DNA of 64,000 nucleotides from Oxytricha trifallax (GCA_000711775.1 ARYC01000087.1:1-64000); one strand, 5' to 3'. Positions 33,715 through 46,567 are shown, numbered from the stretch's first letter. Notes: generated by a model from the letters alone, not told the origin. Numbers and translations: made by a program.

Positions 33715-34795
33715 AATAAATATTTATTATTGATAAAGTTAATTAAGTTTTAAGGGAAATTATTCTAATTTAAAATTCATTTTATTTCAATTAAATCTCA
33801 TTTACTATCGTTAATAGCAGAACGTATATTAATAATAAGGCAATTAAATGGCCTCTTTATAAAATAGAAAATGGAAGAATTATTTGTTTATAATATTTTA
33901 AAAAATCTATTAATTTTTGTCTAAATAAAGCAGCAATTGAATACAAAAATATTTAGTGGAAATATTATTTTATTTAGATTTTATCATTTATGCCAAAATG
34001 AATTAAAATATGAATTTAAACATTCATCTTAATTCTTTGGACATTAAATAACTCTTTTTATATAAAGTCAAAAATAAAATAAGAATTCTAAATAAAAAGG
34101 ACTCTAAAATGAAAATTAAACATTATAAAATACCATAAAGACAATTTCAAGCGACAATTATAAATATATTGAAATATACTAAGACATATTAATTTTTAAA
34201 CTATAAAATTAAAAATTATAAATAAAATAAATATGGTATTTGTGCTACAAAGCTTTGTTAAGCTGCAATTTTTATATTGGTTTTTGTAAATATATCATAT
34301 AAAGATTTAATCAAATTATATTTCTACTTTGATCGATAAATTATTAAACCCTTAATCTTTATATTTTTTTCTAATAATTATTTTATAAAATTTTAATTTA
34401 TTTTAGACAATTCCTAACATGAAAATTTAACTAAAAATTTATTTTTCTTATATTTTAAATGAATCTAACACAAGATTTGATAAATAATTTTTATAAATAT
34501 CAAATAAAGAATTTGTTATTAATCATTTTCAAAATTATTAATGATTAAATAAACCTCAAAGGAATCGATAGTTATGAAATAGGGAAGATTTCATGGAGTT
34601 TATATGAAGAAAATAATTTAAAAATCATACACTTAATGTATATTTGTGTTTCATTAAATTTAAATGCTACGATAAATGATAAAATTTTATTCATTTATTG
34701 AATATTTATAGAGAGGTTCATAAAATTTAGTTTACTATCAAATATTAGAAAAATATTGGGATAATTAATAACTATTATTGCCCTAATTTTAAAAT
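33715..34795. other. AT-rich spacer, nothing recognised
   Basis: No protein-like frame or notable repeat. Confidence 0.5.
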
Positions 34796-34799
34796 AAAT

Positions 34800-35055
34800 A
34801 GAAATAAATTAAATTATCTTAATATTGAAAAATCAGTAGTATAATCAACACCTACATCTTATCTAATAACAATGTTTAAATATCTTTCAATGTCTTCAGG
34901 TGATACAGATTTATATTAGGCTATGTCAAAAATATTTACTGCAAAATCGAAAGTATTTTTGTCAACCAATGCTGTCACTTTCTCTAAGTTTAGCTAGGAT
35001 ATTCTATTCTCAATCGCATATTTTCTATTCCACACATCTTATAACTAAAAAGCAA
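34800..35055 (-). CDS. MDS of an unidentified protein
   Basis: Minus-strand frame beginning just after a GCTTTTTAG acceptor-like site: DVWNRKYAIENRISQLNLEK, VTALVDKNTFDFAVNIFDIA, SVSPEDIERYLNIVIRQDVG. The last 30 codons become low in complexity. Composition is clearly protein-like and TGA is absent over ~90 codons. Neither start nor stop is visible; family unknown. Confidence 0.6.
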
Positions 35056-35284
35056 AATAGAGAAGTATCAAGACTTTATTTATATAAATATTAATATTTT
35101 TATATATTTTAGTTTCAAATATAATATCAACTTTAGAAATGTACCTACTATAAAAATAAAGAATATAATAATTAAAAAATTTAATAAATCTATTTATCGA
35201 TAAAAAAATTCATTTTAAATATGGTAACGGAATAGTTAATTTATTTGTCTATTTAAACTTTTGAAACGCAAGAAAAGAATCCGC

Positions 35285-35405
35285 CAAGAATTGTTTTATG
35301 AGAGCTATTTCCTTTGTAATTTAGAGTGATAGGTTTACCAAACCTATCTTAAGAACGAATCATCTACAAAAGTGGCTATGTTATATTCACCATTTTCAAT
35401 ATATT
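35285..35405 (-). CDS. Small MDS, possibly of the same minus-strand gene
   Basis: Reads IENGEYNIATFVDDSFLRQ followed by Lys/Gln/Ser-rich residues in an open frame. It lies upstream (on the minus strand) of the 34800-35055 segment and may be its preceding MDS. The IES between them is AT-rich. Confidence 0.4.
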
Positions 35406-36056
35406 AACTATTAAAATTAATCGTTAAGCTTTTATATATATAATATATCCCGTATTATATTAACATTTTAGGATACTATTTAAAATAATTTTATAATTTA
35501 ATTGAAAATATTTATTATACATCTATGATTAATAAAAATTTATTTAAGGATTGTATTTTAAGTGAGTGATATTGTGAATGTTAAATGCACTTTTGAAAGT
35601 TTCTTTGGCATAATATGAATAAATTTAATTATTAATTTACCTTAGTCTTCAAATTTTTTGTAACCTTTTGAATGATAATTAATTTAAAATAATTTCCTAA
35701 AATAATGAGCAATAAAATACTCTTAACTATTAATTACTTTAATTTTCTTATATCATTGCGAAAGAGTACATAAAAATACATATAAGTTTTAACAATTATA
35801 CACATTATTTTCTTATAAATAAAAGACTTGTAAAATAATTAAATTAAATAATTTTACAAATGCAAATAATATTCTTATCCAAAATTTCTTAAAAAATAAT
35901 AAACAACAGTATTACATAAATCCATTTATTATCCAATAAAATTTAGTAAATATTGTAAAATAAAATTGGCAAACAAATTAGAAAATTTTACAACCTGAAA
36001 GATATAAAAAGCCAAATTAAAATAATATCATCTTAGATCCTCCCTAGTATAGATTT

Positions 36057-36170
36057 ATGAATAAACGAAGAGAACCAGATAATGATGAATTTTATAAGAA
36101 GCATGAAATGTCACATACATAGAAACTCAATACTTTGAATGGTAGAGAATTTAAATGATATTGTTTGTCC
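36057..36170 (+). CDS. First MDS of a Q/N-rich gene (provisional)
   Basis: ATG at 36057 gives MNKRREPDNDEFYKKHEMSH and TQKLNTLNGREF before TGA in the following AT-rich DNA. A shared ATTT would allow in-frame joining with the segment at 37960 (GREF to KSGKSKSYFIQ), but a 4-base pointer is weak evidence. Family unknown. Confidence 0.4.
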
Positions 36171-37959
36171 GATGATAATATGTCACAATGAAAAGATTCA
36201 TATCATGAATATTAAAAAGATAGAAGTTAAAAAATATAAGAGATATAAAAATGAGATGATTTGTAAAATTATAAAAAAGTGAATTGATTTACTTTGCAGT
36301 TAACTGGTTTCTTAAATTAGTTTATCTAACCCTATAGTCTCATTATTTTTAATCTTAAAGTTTTAACTATTTAGAATAGTTATAAATTAAATTAAAAATA
36401 ATCTAAAAATGACTTCATTTACATTTTCGTTTTTGTGATTTATAAACCATTTAAAAAATATTTAATTTAAATATTAAAAAATAAAGATTTAAAATTAAAA
36501 TAAAAATTATATTAATTTCTTGTTTTAGTACTTAATTAAGTAGATTTAACTAAATAAAAAAAATAAACCCAATATTTCCCAATAAACCCTACTAAAATAA
36601 AATTATTAAATTATTTTTAAGTGTTTATTTTATAAATCTTATTAGATTAATTTGAAAGGGAAATCATTTTTCGCAATACTTAGTTAATTTTAGGTTTTAC
36701 TCATCATTAACAAATATTTTTAGATATTTTGTATTATTTTTACGTTAATTGCCCTAATTAATATTAATTAATTTTAATTAATTTGTGGAGTTCTGGAGAT
36801 TATAGTTTAGAATCAACATATTAATGTTATCATTAAATTGTTTTTTAAAAGAATAAAATACTTTATATAAAAAGGAAAATTAATAAGGTCTTATGTCTAT
36901 AATTATTTAAACACTTTGAAACATTATGCATTATTTTCTATATAATAATTAAAGTTTATATATATTTATGTTGTCACAAAATAATACAAAAAGTATTCTT
37001 AGCAAAATTATATTAATATGGCAGTAAAGAAATTTTTACATTTAAAGTATGCGAAAATGTATATTTCCCTATAATTTAAATGGAAATATTTTTGAGAAAT
37101 CAATTATTTATGATAAATAAAAATAGATGTATATAATAAAATTATAATATAAATTAAAATGATCATTTAAATAAATCAAAAATTTAATATAGGTATTAAA
37201 TAATTAAAATTATTGTGATTTAATAACTAATAACAAATCAATTTATAATTACTTATTTATCCTCCTGTTAACTTTAAAAACTTATTAGCGATGATTGACA
37301 TTAGAATTTTCTATATTTTATTTCTTTTCGTTCAATAATACATTAAACTGTTAAAATTATTGAACAAATGTAGCTTTTATTTTTATTTAAAACTCATATA
37401 ATAATATGAAGATAATATGAAAATACAAGTAGATCTTATCTTTATGCTCATATGCAACAAGAGAGAAAATATGATTATCAGAAAATAGACATAATTTTAT
37501 ATAGTAAAATGATTTCAATTTTTGGGAATAGTTAAGTTGTGTTAATTATTAAATGCAAAACATGCCATTTAAAATATTGACAGTTTTATCACATTAATTA
37601 TATTTTATATAATAATTAATAAATTCTCAATCTATTTTTCCTAATTTCTTTATATTCAATAAATCTGATTAATTATTTATTTTATATAAATTAATATGAA
37701 TTCAAAATTAATTCAAATATTTATTATGAGTATTAAATTTAAACTTTGTATTGATAATTTTTAATTATTTCATTTTAGATTAGATATTTTAAATTATTTT
37801 TTTTGTGTATTATATTAATCTTTATTTTTTGTAATATAGAAGAGATATTTTAAATTAAAATTGAAATCGCTCTTTTTTTATTTATATGATCGTGTTAGAA
37901 TTATTTTAAATTATTATATCAATGAAGGAAAGTTCCTAATAAACATAAATAATTTTTTT

Positions 37960-38125
37960 ATTTTAGAAGTCTGGTAAGAGCAAGTCTTACTTTATCTAAG
38001 ATTTTCAGAGGACAGAATGGATCAGGAAAAGAGTGATGATATAAAGAAATGATGATATGTTTGAGGTGAATAGAAGAATGGCAGAGCTGTTTGAGTTGTC
38101 CTTATTCTATTTTTAAAAAGTATTC
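37960..38125 (+). CDS. Second MDS of the Q/N-rich gene
   Basis: KSGKSKSYFIQDFQRTEWIR, KRVMIQRNDDMFEVNRRM, AELFELSLFYF: highly protein-like ~50 codons between AT-rich stretches. The frame stays open to TGA near 38224, but composition changes after SLFYF, where the IES presumably begins. Confidence 0.55.
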
Positions 38126-38689
38126 ATATTATTAAATATCATAATTGCCAAATCCACCTAATTCTTAAAAACTTTTACAATAATAAGACTAACCTTTAGT
38201 TACTATCTACTATCTCATCTAAAATGATTAAAAATAGATATTAGGAAAAATTAAAAAAATTAGTAACATATCAAATATTAATCTAAAAAATATATTGTTG
38301 AAATTTATTTTATCAATTTAGTTCAGAAAATATTATAATTTATTTGAATTAATTTTTTTTTCCTATGTTTAAGAATTCTTTAACCATAAATCTTTTCTTA
38401 ATATTATAAATGATTTTCCTCATTTTATGTAATATTATATATTTTAATAAAGAATATTTTGAATATATTCCATTTTAATTTTAATGATTATAACGATTTA
38501 TTAGGGTTATTATACACTCCAATTATTAAATTATGTTAATACATTAATTTTATAAAAGACATTAATTAAATTTTAAACATTAAATCTTTTAGAATACATG
38601 AATTCGATATATTTATAATAATATAAATTTGATAAATAATATAATTAAATATTACAATTTTGATTATAATCATATTTAAATTATTATAA

Positions 38690-39675
38690 TAAATCAATGT
38701 CTTTAGATCTACAGCAATTCTAAGAGCATGTTTATAAACTAGACAGCAAAGTTTAATATCTGGAAAGCATCGTACCCTAAAATCTCGGTAAAATCTCACT
38801 TTGTATTTTAATTACATCTTTATAGTTTAGGCTTTGAAGGGCTATGACAACAATTTCATGCTATTTTTCTAGTAAATTACACTCTGCAGGGAAAATATTC
38901 AATTATTGCACAAGAAAAACACAGAAGTTAACAAAGACTTAATTGACTTTTTAAATTTACAGAGAGAGTATCACGATAGACAGGCGACTGAGGGATGGAG
39001 GAATGTACCTAAAATCGATGATATTTAAATATCTGACATCAGTAGTAATAGCACAGCCAGATATATGCAGTTTTATTCATTAAATAGAAATGTTTTAAAT
39101 AGTTAATCAAATTTTAGACTTAAAATAAAGCTTTTTTGTTGCCTTCAAAATTACTCTTAATAAAAGAAGCTGTATATTTTTACAAATTTGCTTCATTAAA
39201 TGCAATAATAAGACTAGCAATAAAGATAATTATAATTTTAAGAATTAATGATAGAATAAATTGATAACAATTAGATTAATGCTTCGAGCAATAATATATT
39301 GAGCAGTGGAAACACCCTAAGCTAGTAAGATAACATATCAGCAAGTACTTTCGTAAACTCCAAATCTCAAAGCAATCAGAACAGATTTCATTTTATATCA
39401 TTATAGTAATATTAAAGATAAACTCAACCAGCTCCATAGAATTTAAATTACTCCTAAATTCAAGGAGTTAAACCTAATTAACTTTTCCGCACATAAATTG
39501 ACTCTAAAATAAAGATAAATTTAAATTAATATAGCTTTTAATTATACCCAGAGAAGCAGTATGGCTTCAGTATCTTTGTAGGACTCCACAAGTATGATGA
39601 TGAACTAATTAAACAAATTATTTGAGACTTTCAATCAGTAATTAGTTGAATCCAGCTAAAATCAACAAAAACTTT
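38690..39675 (+). CDS. Central MDSs of the Q/N-rich gene
   Basis: More than 300 codons without TGA. Convincing stretches are NIQLLHKKNTEVNKDLIDFL and EYHDRQATEGWRNVPKIDDI (about 38890-39060), then after a likely IES a Gln-rich part (MQQQDQQQRQLQFQELMIEQ, from ~39198) and, in a second frame from ~39535, AFNYTQRSSMASVSLQDSTS running to ESSQNQQKL at 39675. The frame change near 39535 implies another short IES or intron. The Gln-rich, disordered character suggests a regulatory nuclear protein; no domain recognised. Confidence 0.65.
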
Positions 39676-40155
39676 GGGGGGGGGAAGTTCCCTGGCAAGT
39701 GGGAAGTTTCCTGGCAAGTAAATTTTATTATACATAGTAACATGATTTTTCATAAAATTATATATAAATCAATTTTTTTAACTTACCAATTTTTTCGGGG
39801 ATAAATTAAACATCCTTTAAGATCTTTAAAAATATAAGTTCAATTAGTTTACTATGAGTAACGTTATATAAATATAAATTAGAAACTTATAAGAAAATGT
39901 TCATATTTACCATAAATCAAAGTGTATTTGAAGAGGAAAATAAATGTTTAAAGAGATAAATACTAACAAGTTTAACAGAAATAGACTATTTATCTTCAAT
40001 CTAATGTAATTTAAATTATTAAAAGTTATTCCTAGTAGTTAGAAATAATAACCAACTAAAATAAAAAGTTGAAAAAAATATAAAAAAATTTACTTGTCAG
40101 GAAACTTCCCTAAAAAGATTTTTTATCATAAAACTGGGCAGGAAACTTCCCCCCC
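39676..40155. other. IES with pointer AAAACTTT, itself a foldback
   Basis: Flanked by the direct repeat AAAACTTT (39668-39675 and 40156-40163). Joining at the repeat gives QNQQKL then YEEDQNFQQIK in one frame, as expected for precise IES excision. The IES ends are inverted repeats: a run of nine G then AAGTTCCC on the left, GGAAACTTCCCCCCCC on the right, with AAGTAAATTT/AAATTTACTT inside. This points to a transposon origin. Confidence 0.85.
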
Positions 40156-40844
40156 AAAACTTTATGAAGAAGATCAAAACTTCCAATAAATCAAATAAAG
40201 ACTCTAACAATCTTTTCTAAATAACGGGAGCTTCTTAATTACAATACAAAATATTGTTTACTAATTTAGATTATTTAGTTATACTGATTAGCAACAATAA
40301 TCGAATATGCTTCCATTTCAGCAGCACCAATAAATGAATGTATAGTAATAAAGTATAAAAAACTAACTACCAATGGCTACATTAAGCAATACATAATAAT
40401 GGATTGGAAACTAGAACAGAAAGTTCATGAATATAGTAGACCTTAAAAATTCCTCAAGTAGCTCAAATGGCAGTAATCCTGATAACTCTAAGTCATTGTC
40501 AATAAATGACTCTTAGCTAGATACCCAACGATTTTAAATGCATGTATAGTTAGATTTCTATAATAGATTACTGGAGATGGGAGTGAAATCAAATCATGAT
40601 AGGAGTTAAAACAACACACTAAGCCAAGAAAAGAACATACTTCATCATGATTTAGTTAAATTATAATAATATTAATGATAACAGCAACTTAAGTGGGCAT
40701 AGTCAGGGGCAAGTGTTACAATTCAGTAATGATAGCTAATAATTTCACTTGAATAATGGTGGAGCACCATATAATAATGAGAATGAATTAACTCAAAATA
40801 CTAACTTAAACTAGCTATATGACGATGAAGAAATTAACTAAGTA
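40156..40844 (+). CDS. MDS of the Q/N-rich gene
   Basis: Continues KLYEEDQNFQQIKQRLQQSF through SNMLPFQQHQQMNVQQQ, SSSSSNGSNPDNSKSLSIND and LDFYNRLLEMGVKSNHDRSQ. A frame shift near 40660 (HHD) leads into NYNNINDNSNLSGHSQGQ, FHLNNGGAPYNNENEL and LYDDEEINQV, ending at pointer TAAGTA (40839-40844). The shift needs an undetected small IES or intron, or a sequencing slip. Confidence 0.65.
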
Positions 40845-41483
40845 TTTCTTATTAAAATAATAGAGAATTATAATGCTTTTATAAGTAATTAAAATCAATT
40901 AAAAGATCTATTTAAATTAAAAACCTGTATAATATAAATAAATGACTCTTAGTTGCTTCTCAATTTCGAATATATTGTTTGCAAAAATATATTTAAATTT
41001 ACTGTGAACTATTATTTAAAAGGTATATTAGCAAAAATTTAACAAATGCTTTGTATAATTTTATTATTATTAATAATAATTAACTAAGAAATTTCGATAT
41101 TTTAATCATGAATTGAATATTAATAAAACATTTTGCAAGAAAAAATAAAGATTCTTTAAGAATTTAATATATTATTTAATAAAACAATCTTATGAAAAAG
41201 AGATTTGTTATAAAAAATATTTCAAAAAAAGTATTATTGCTTTTAACAAAGTTAAAATGTGTATTTCTATTTTAATTTGAAAGAAATAATTAAATATATT
41301 ACAATATATAATTGGTAACCTACAATCCAATCTAATAAACTACTTTTTATAAATTTATTATATGTAATTGTTTCAAGTAAGCCTTAAAAGAAAAATGTTT
41401 TCTTTAATTGATAATCTTAAAAGTGAGTGAGTTTTATCAACCTCATTTTGAAAAATATCTCCAAAATTATATGAAATTAAAAA
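40845..41483. other. IES with pointer TAAGTA
   Basis: Bounded by TAAGTA at 40839-40844 and 41484-41489. Joining gives EEINQV then LLAPPKIEPIRHHIAEVVK in frame. The 645-bp unit is very AT-rich with no coding potential. Confidence 0.7.
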
Positions 41484-42229
41484 TAAGTACTATTGGCTCC
41501 TCCTAAAATAGAACCTATAAGACATCATATAGCCGAAGTAGTTAAAATTAATAAGACATTAGACATTAATGGAAAACATAAATACTCTATGAAGAAATCA
41601 CAAATAATAGAATAAATATATTATAAAATATTAAACCTATCACTAAATAAAGATTTATTAAGTTTTATATGATAAGAATCTTTTGTGGCATTGTTGGCTT
41701 ACTAAGCAAAATATCAAGAAATTTTTATGCGTTACCCTTAAATTGCAGGCAAATTTGTTCTAATTCGATCAAATATAACCGATTTAGATAGAGCTGGCGC
41801 TAAGAAGTTAATGTATTGGTTGGCATCATCATTAAAATCTATTGAGCATGTTGGAACATACAGATAAAATAGTTTAAACTACTGTATAATTGTATAGTAT
41901 CATTTAATTTTTGAGTTTATGATGAGAAATCAAAGATATTTAGGAGCAACCTATTTATGATTCAAACTTAGCTTTTTATAGAATTTAATTGGAAATAATT
42001 GCAATCAGGTTTAGAAAGATTTCAACTATTTAGAGGAAAAGAGAATCAAGGACAACATTAATATTTTAGAAATGACAACTGCAGAGTGCAATTAAAACAT
42101 TAAGTATTGTTTATAATTTATATGAAAGTAATAATTTAGATTGTAAATGAACAGGAGAACCAAGTAAGACATGAATGGGAAGCAGTATCAAAACTTCCAT
42201 TCGGAGAATTGACCTCTTTTACTATGTGA
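41484..42229 (+). CDS. C-terminal MDSs of the Q/N-rich gene
   Basis: Three coding pieces. 41484-41660: LLAPPKIEPIRHHIAEVVKI and KHKYSMKKSQIIEQIYYKIL. 41741-41875, after AAATTGCAG: GKFVLIRSNITDLDRAGAKK and LMYWLASSLKSIEHVGTYR. 41930-42229: LQSGLERFQLFRGKENQGQH and, at the end, VNEQENQVRHEWEAVSKLPF then GELTSFTM and TGA (42227-42229). The frames differ between pieces, so IESs or introns near 41665-41740 and 41880-41930 must be removed. Domain unknown. Confidence 0.55.
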
Positions 42230-42533
42230 AATTTGCTAGTTTAAAACAATCACATTAAAATATATAACTTTCCCATACTTTGCGTTTAAATATCAATATT
42301 GAAAAAATCAATTATTTTTAAATACTTGTGAAGTTTAAATAAAAAATCGTATAAATATTAAAGAGCAATAACTTAATCTGGCCAAAATTATAATATATTA
42401 CTTTATATTTTTAATTTTGTTTGATTATCAAGTTAAAATCAATAAAATGTAAATAGAATTCTGCAATTAAACTAAAATTAAAATTGTTACATAATTATTT
42501 TTCTTCCTCAATTGTTTCTATAAACAATCAATA

Positions 42534-44829
42534 TCATTTGAAGTTAATTTTTTTGAGAAAATTTTTGTGACCTATTCCACACAATCTATCTGAATCAGTA
42601 GCTTTATATCCCTCAAACCAGCCACTTTTATTCGGAAGTACAGTCATTAAGACTAAGTCGCCTTCTCTCAATGAGAGAATCCTGACTTTATCATTTGAAA
42701 GTAATTACTGAAAATAATACTAGATAAATTAAATATTTTTAAGTAAAGGTTCTCGATTATCAGGATTGAATGATTTAACTACTAGATACATTTCAGAAAG
42801 AATTGCGATTTCACCTGGTTCAAACTAAATAAAACTATTAAATCGTAGCATGTCCATGTTGCCTCCATTATCAAGAATTGCTAAGTCAATACCAAGGTCA
42901 TCCCACTCTCTTAACCTATAAAGCCTTACACCTGGTGGATATATTTCAAATTTAGGTTTGATAGTAGTGCTTTCTATCGCAAATACATCTACAGAGTCTA
43001 TTGCTCTTTACAAAGTCATTGGTGTCTCTTTGAATCCAAATAGCATATAAGTATTGTCTACACTTGCACTTACTATGATTATAGATTCTCCTTAATTATA
43101 CCCTACTCTATTATACCCATTAAAAACTGATGCCTACTGACTGAAATTGGAAACGGCCACTAATCGACCATCATTTGGGAGGCCTTTTATATCACATTTT
43201 AATTTTACAAGACCTGGTTTCGAATCTTTATCACAATAAATATCGAAGGGTTTCCTGATTTACAATGATCTTTACTGAAATAGTGATATTGTAGGAATAC
43301 ATTTGATTTGGGAAAATAATTTATAATTAATTAATTAAAATATTAAAATCTTGGCAGTTAACTTTCTGGAAACCTAGACAATATGGTACTTGTTCGATAG
43401 AGAATTCAAAATTAGCTGGACTTTACTATTGGCGGTACCCCTCTATCGCATTCCTGAAGTGAGTTAACTCGACTTTAATTTGACCATTAAAAACAACTAA
43501 ACAAATCACCCAAAATTAAACTCAATTTATCTCACTCCTACGATGCGATAGAGGGGTACCGCCAATAGTAAAGTCCAGCTAATTTTGAATTCTCTATCGA
43601 ACAAGTACCATATTGTCTAGGTTTCCAGAAAGTTAACTGCCAAGAATTTAATATTTTAATTAATTAATTATAAATTATTTTCCCAAATCAAATGTATTCC
43701 TACAATAGCATACCATCTTAATTTAGCTGTGGTCTACTCAGATATTTATTTTTAATGTCTTTTAAGTAGTTAGACAATGAATCACTCCTAAGAACTTCTA
43801 ATAAATTGCCGTTATTTTCATTTTAGTTTAATAGCATATCATCTAAACCTGCTTGGGACAAACGTTTATTTGTATCAAACCTATTTGCATTTGAGTTTTA
43901 ATGATAAACCTAGATACTCTCTTAATTAAAATACACAGCTTTATTCTATCTAGGATATTCTATATTAATTTATAATTAATAAATAAGAGGATCAATTTTC
44001 TTATCTGTACCATTTAATTCATTAAGCAGGTCATCAAGATTATTTTTATTATCAATTTATATGGTATAATATTAAATCAAACATTATTTATTTAATGAAA
44101 TATTATAATCAGATTAAATCCATTAGTATTTTACTTAGATGGTGTTGATGGTTAATTACCAGTTATCTTTCTTAACAAATATGAATTTTTCTGCTGCCTT
44201 TTATCTACACTTTCTTATATTAATTTCTCAAATTCTTCATCATCCAGTTAGTGAGTCTTATTCATGCTTTAAATTCAAAATAAATAATTAATGCCTCCAG
44301 ATGCCTTTGGAGTTTTTAATTTGGGTTGATCTAGTCTGTTACTTGGTGAGTTCTGAATGGTTCTGGGGTGGTACTTGTGATAAAATATAATAAATACTAG
44401 TTATCAATTTATCTCTTGACAGAAACACCCATATAATCAATAATCTTGGCTTAGTTGATGCTATTGTTCATAATTGCGAAGTTTATTGAGTCCATCTTAG
44501 AGTTATGCCTCATAGATCCTGGAGTATTTGTAATAGTCTTTTTAGAATTTGGTGGGGTTTTATTTATTTAAGGCGATTCGAGTTGCTTATTAATGCTTCT
44601 AATGTTGTAACTCTACAAATAAAATTAAGAAAAGGTGCAAACATAGTAACGGACTTACATTGTTTTTATTTTTGATTGGTTACTCTATGCCAGTTCCATT
44701 TCCTAAAATGTCATCGACCATTTGGTCTAAGTCATCCATATCATCTAAATCTAACTGATTATTCGATGCCCTCATTTCATTCTCTCTATTCTAGCTTAGT
44801 GGAATTTTCAAGCCTATCTTCCCATTCAT
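42534..44829 (-). CDS. Protein with C-terminal SH3-like domain, interrupted by MITE M1
   Basis: ATG at 44829 (MNGKIGLKIPLSQNRENEMR), TGA at 42536-42534. The N-terminal third is acidic and disordered (LDLDDMDDLDQMVDDI). A 46-nt GTAAGT...TTTGTAG intron follows IKNKNN. The middle includes KYLSRPQLNQDGM, where M1 interrupts; after removal it reads GMLSLFQQRSLQIRKPFDIY. The C-terminal half is ordered (CDIKGLPNDGRLVAVSNFSQ, REWDDLGIDLAILDNGGNMD) and ends in an SH3-like pattern: LREGDLVLMTVLPNKSGWFEGY then GIGHKNFLKKI. Probably a cytoskeletal or scaffold protein; SH3 assignment moderate, identity unknown. Confidence 0.75.
43289..43705. mobile_element. MITE M1 acting as a TA IES
   Basis: 417 bp, ends TTGTAGGAATACATTTGATT and its complement, flanked by TA (43287-43288, 43706-43707). 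Arms pair along nearly the whole length around a ~100-bp centre (GGTACCCCTCTATCGCAT and complement). Deleting it with one TA leaves the host gene in frame. Related copies: 50257, 62073, 14372 and probably 12628. Confidence 0.9.
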
Positions 44830-45086
44830 GTTATATTACAAACATTAAAATAGCTTTGATATATTTATTTTAAAGTAGCGAATTTTTATAATTAATATAA
44901 ACATAAATTCTACGCAAAATAACCTATTAAGTAAACAAATTGATTCTTTAAATAGTATTAACTTATAACTCTTTGAGTCTCATTTAAATAATGATTTTAA
45001 ATAAATGAGATAATGAAACCACTTCATCATATCGCCTTAATACTGAAATTTAAAATGATGAGTTAAAAATTTAAATTGATAAATAG

Positions 45087-45517
45087 TCAATTCTCTTAAT
45101 TAATATTATTTAAGCAATAATTGTTTGATTGATTATTATATTGTTAAGTTTATTGTTTTTGCTGATATTTCTCAACAATAATGTTCGCATTGTCTTTAAA
45201 CTGCCTCCCTTGGTTGAAATTTTTATCCACTGAAAACTATGGCTTGTCATCCATTGAAGCTCTCAGTTCCTCCAAGAAATCCAAGCTTATCTTTTTAAAC
45301 TCTTTTTGATTCTAATTATCTATAAATAAAAAAGAGTTATCCTTGAATATTGATAAGAGAAAATCAATAAAAACGAAATATTAAACAATATCATTCATTA
45401 TGTTATGACTTACTCATTACTTATAAAAGTTTCTATAATATTATAATTATCTGAAAATATAGTGAAATTAATATAATTTATCAATAGCTTTTCGAACTAT
45501 ATTTAGCTTTGAGTCAT
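45087..45517 (-). CDS. Small protein of about 110-120 residues, unidentified
   Basis: ATG at 45517 (MTQSQIQFEKLLINYINFTI). An intron with donor-like GTAATG and acceptor TTTATTTATAG is removed between ETFI and NNQNQKEFKKISLDF. The protein continues LEELRASMDDKPQFSVDK, NFNQGRQFKDNANIIVEKYQ and a Gln/Asn tail to TGA 45089-45087. The helical N-terminal part faintly resembles a BART-type (ARL2-binding) domain, but this is a guess. It shares a 64-bp divergent promoter with FCP1. Confidence 0.6.
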
Positions 45518-45581
45518 AATTAAATCAAGAAGCATAAGTGAAAATGTTAAATTAATTAATTATAAAATTTGTTGAATTGAA

Positions 45582-46567
45582 ATGGATTACTTTGAAGAAC
45601 TTAGGGAGTTGAAAGAGAAATCTCTGCAACAAAAAGCTTAAAATAAAGTAGATTCTACTATCCCCTAAAATGGCAGTACCACTTAGATAACACATACTAC
45701 AAGGGTCTAATTGACTTCAAGCTAGCAATAAATCAGAGTATCATAAACCAAATAAGTAAACATCAGATAGTAATGCGAGAAACATAATGAGATATACAAT
45801 GGTATTTGCACATTATGTGGGCATATTCTTACATCTAGTGAGTTAGCTGAGTATAGGTAATTTGCATTGCTTAATCATCAAAATGTTCAAGTTCATTAAT
45901 CTTTTGGAGAAACTTAAATCAAGTCAAGGATGAACAAAAGGTTTATATATTAATTCAAATTTTTAATTATAGGTAATATATGAAATTCTGTTTTCTTTTT
46001 TTGATGAACCAGCTACTATAAGATAGGAAACTAGTGTTAGTGTTAGATTTAGACAATACACTTTTGCACACTAAAAGCATAGAGGAAAGGGAATTTCAAA
46101 CTAAATCAAGAGACCCAACTTTCATCAACCTAATCGACCCTCTAAAGAGTATATACGAAATTAAATTATTCCGAGGTGGTTTCCACACAAAACTCAGACC
46201 TTTTCTTTTTGAATTCCTGAAGAAAGTGTTTGATGAACGCAAATTTGAGATTTACTTCTACACAGCTGGCACTAAAGACTATGGCATGCTCATCATTGAT
46301 ATTTTCAAGATGGAAATCACAAGACTTTTCGGTAAAGAATACGCAAAACAAATCAGTGAGGAGCTATCTCACAGGAAATTGATTAGCAGGTGTGACAAGG
46401 AAAGATTTGCCAACAAAAATTCAAGTAATGAAATTGATATTGATAGTATGCAACAGTAGCTGTATTAATAGATTGAGAATCAGCAAATGGGATAAGGTGG
46501 TGATGCCACACTTAACATGAAACACTTTATTAAAAGTCTAAGCAGCTTAGCTGGTGGAGATGAGAGT
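45582..46567 (+). CDS. FCP1: FCP1-type RNA polymerase II CTD phosphatase, 5' MDS block
   Basis: ATG at 45582 (MDYFEELRELKEKSLQQKAQ). A small Cys/His cluster CEKHNEIYNGICTLCGH, as in FCP1 homologues, precedes a 32-nt intron (45941-45972). Then LVLVLDLDNTLLHTK holds the DxDxT catalytic motif at residues ~145-149, followed by KLRPFLFEFLKKVFDERKFE and IYFYTAGTKDYG. It ends at pointer GGAGATGAGAGT (46556-46567) after SSLAG. The enzyme dephosphorylates the CTD of Pol II. The phosphatase fold is incomplete here; the DDRxDVW half lies inverted downstream. Confidence 0.92.

Noticed and set aside
46166..46351. Minus-strand frame opposite the FCP1 catalytic half
   Set aside because: Antisense to a conserved DxDxT domain; no protein-like features.
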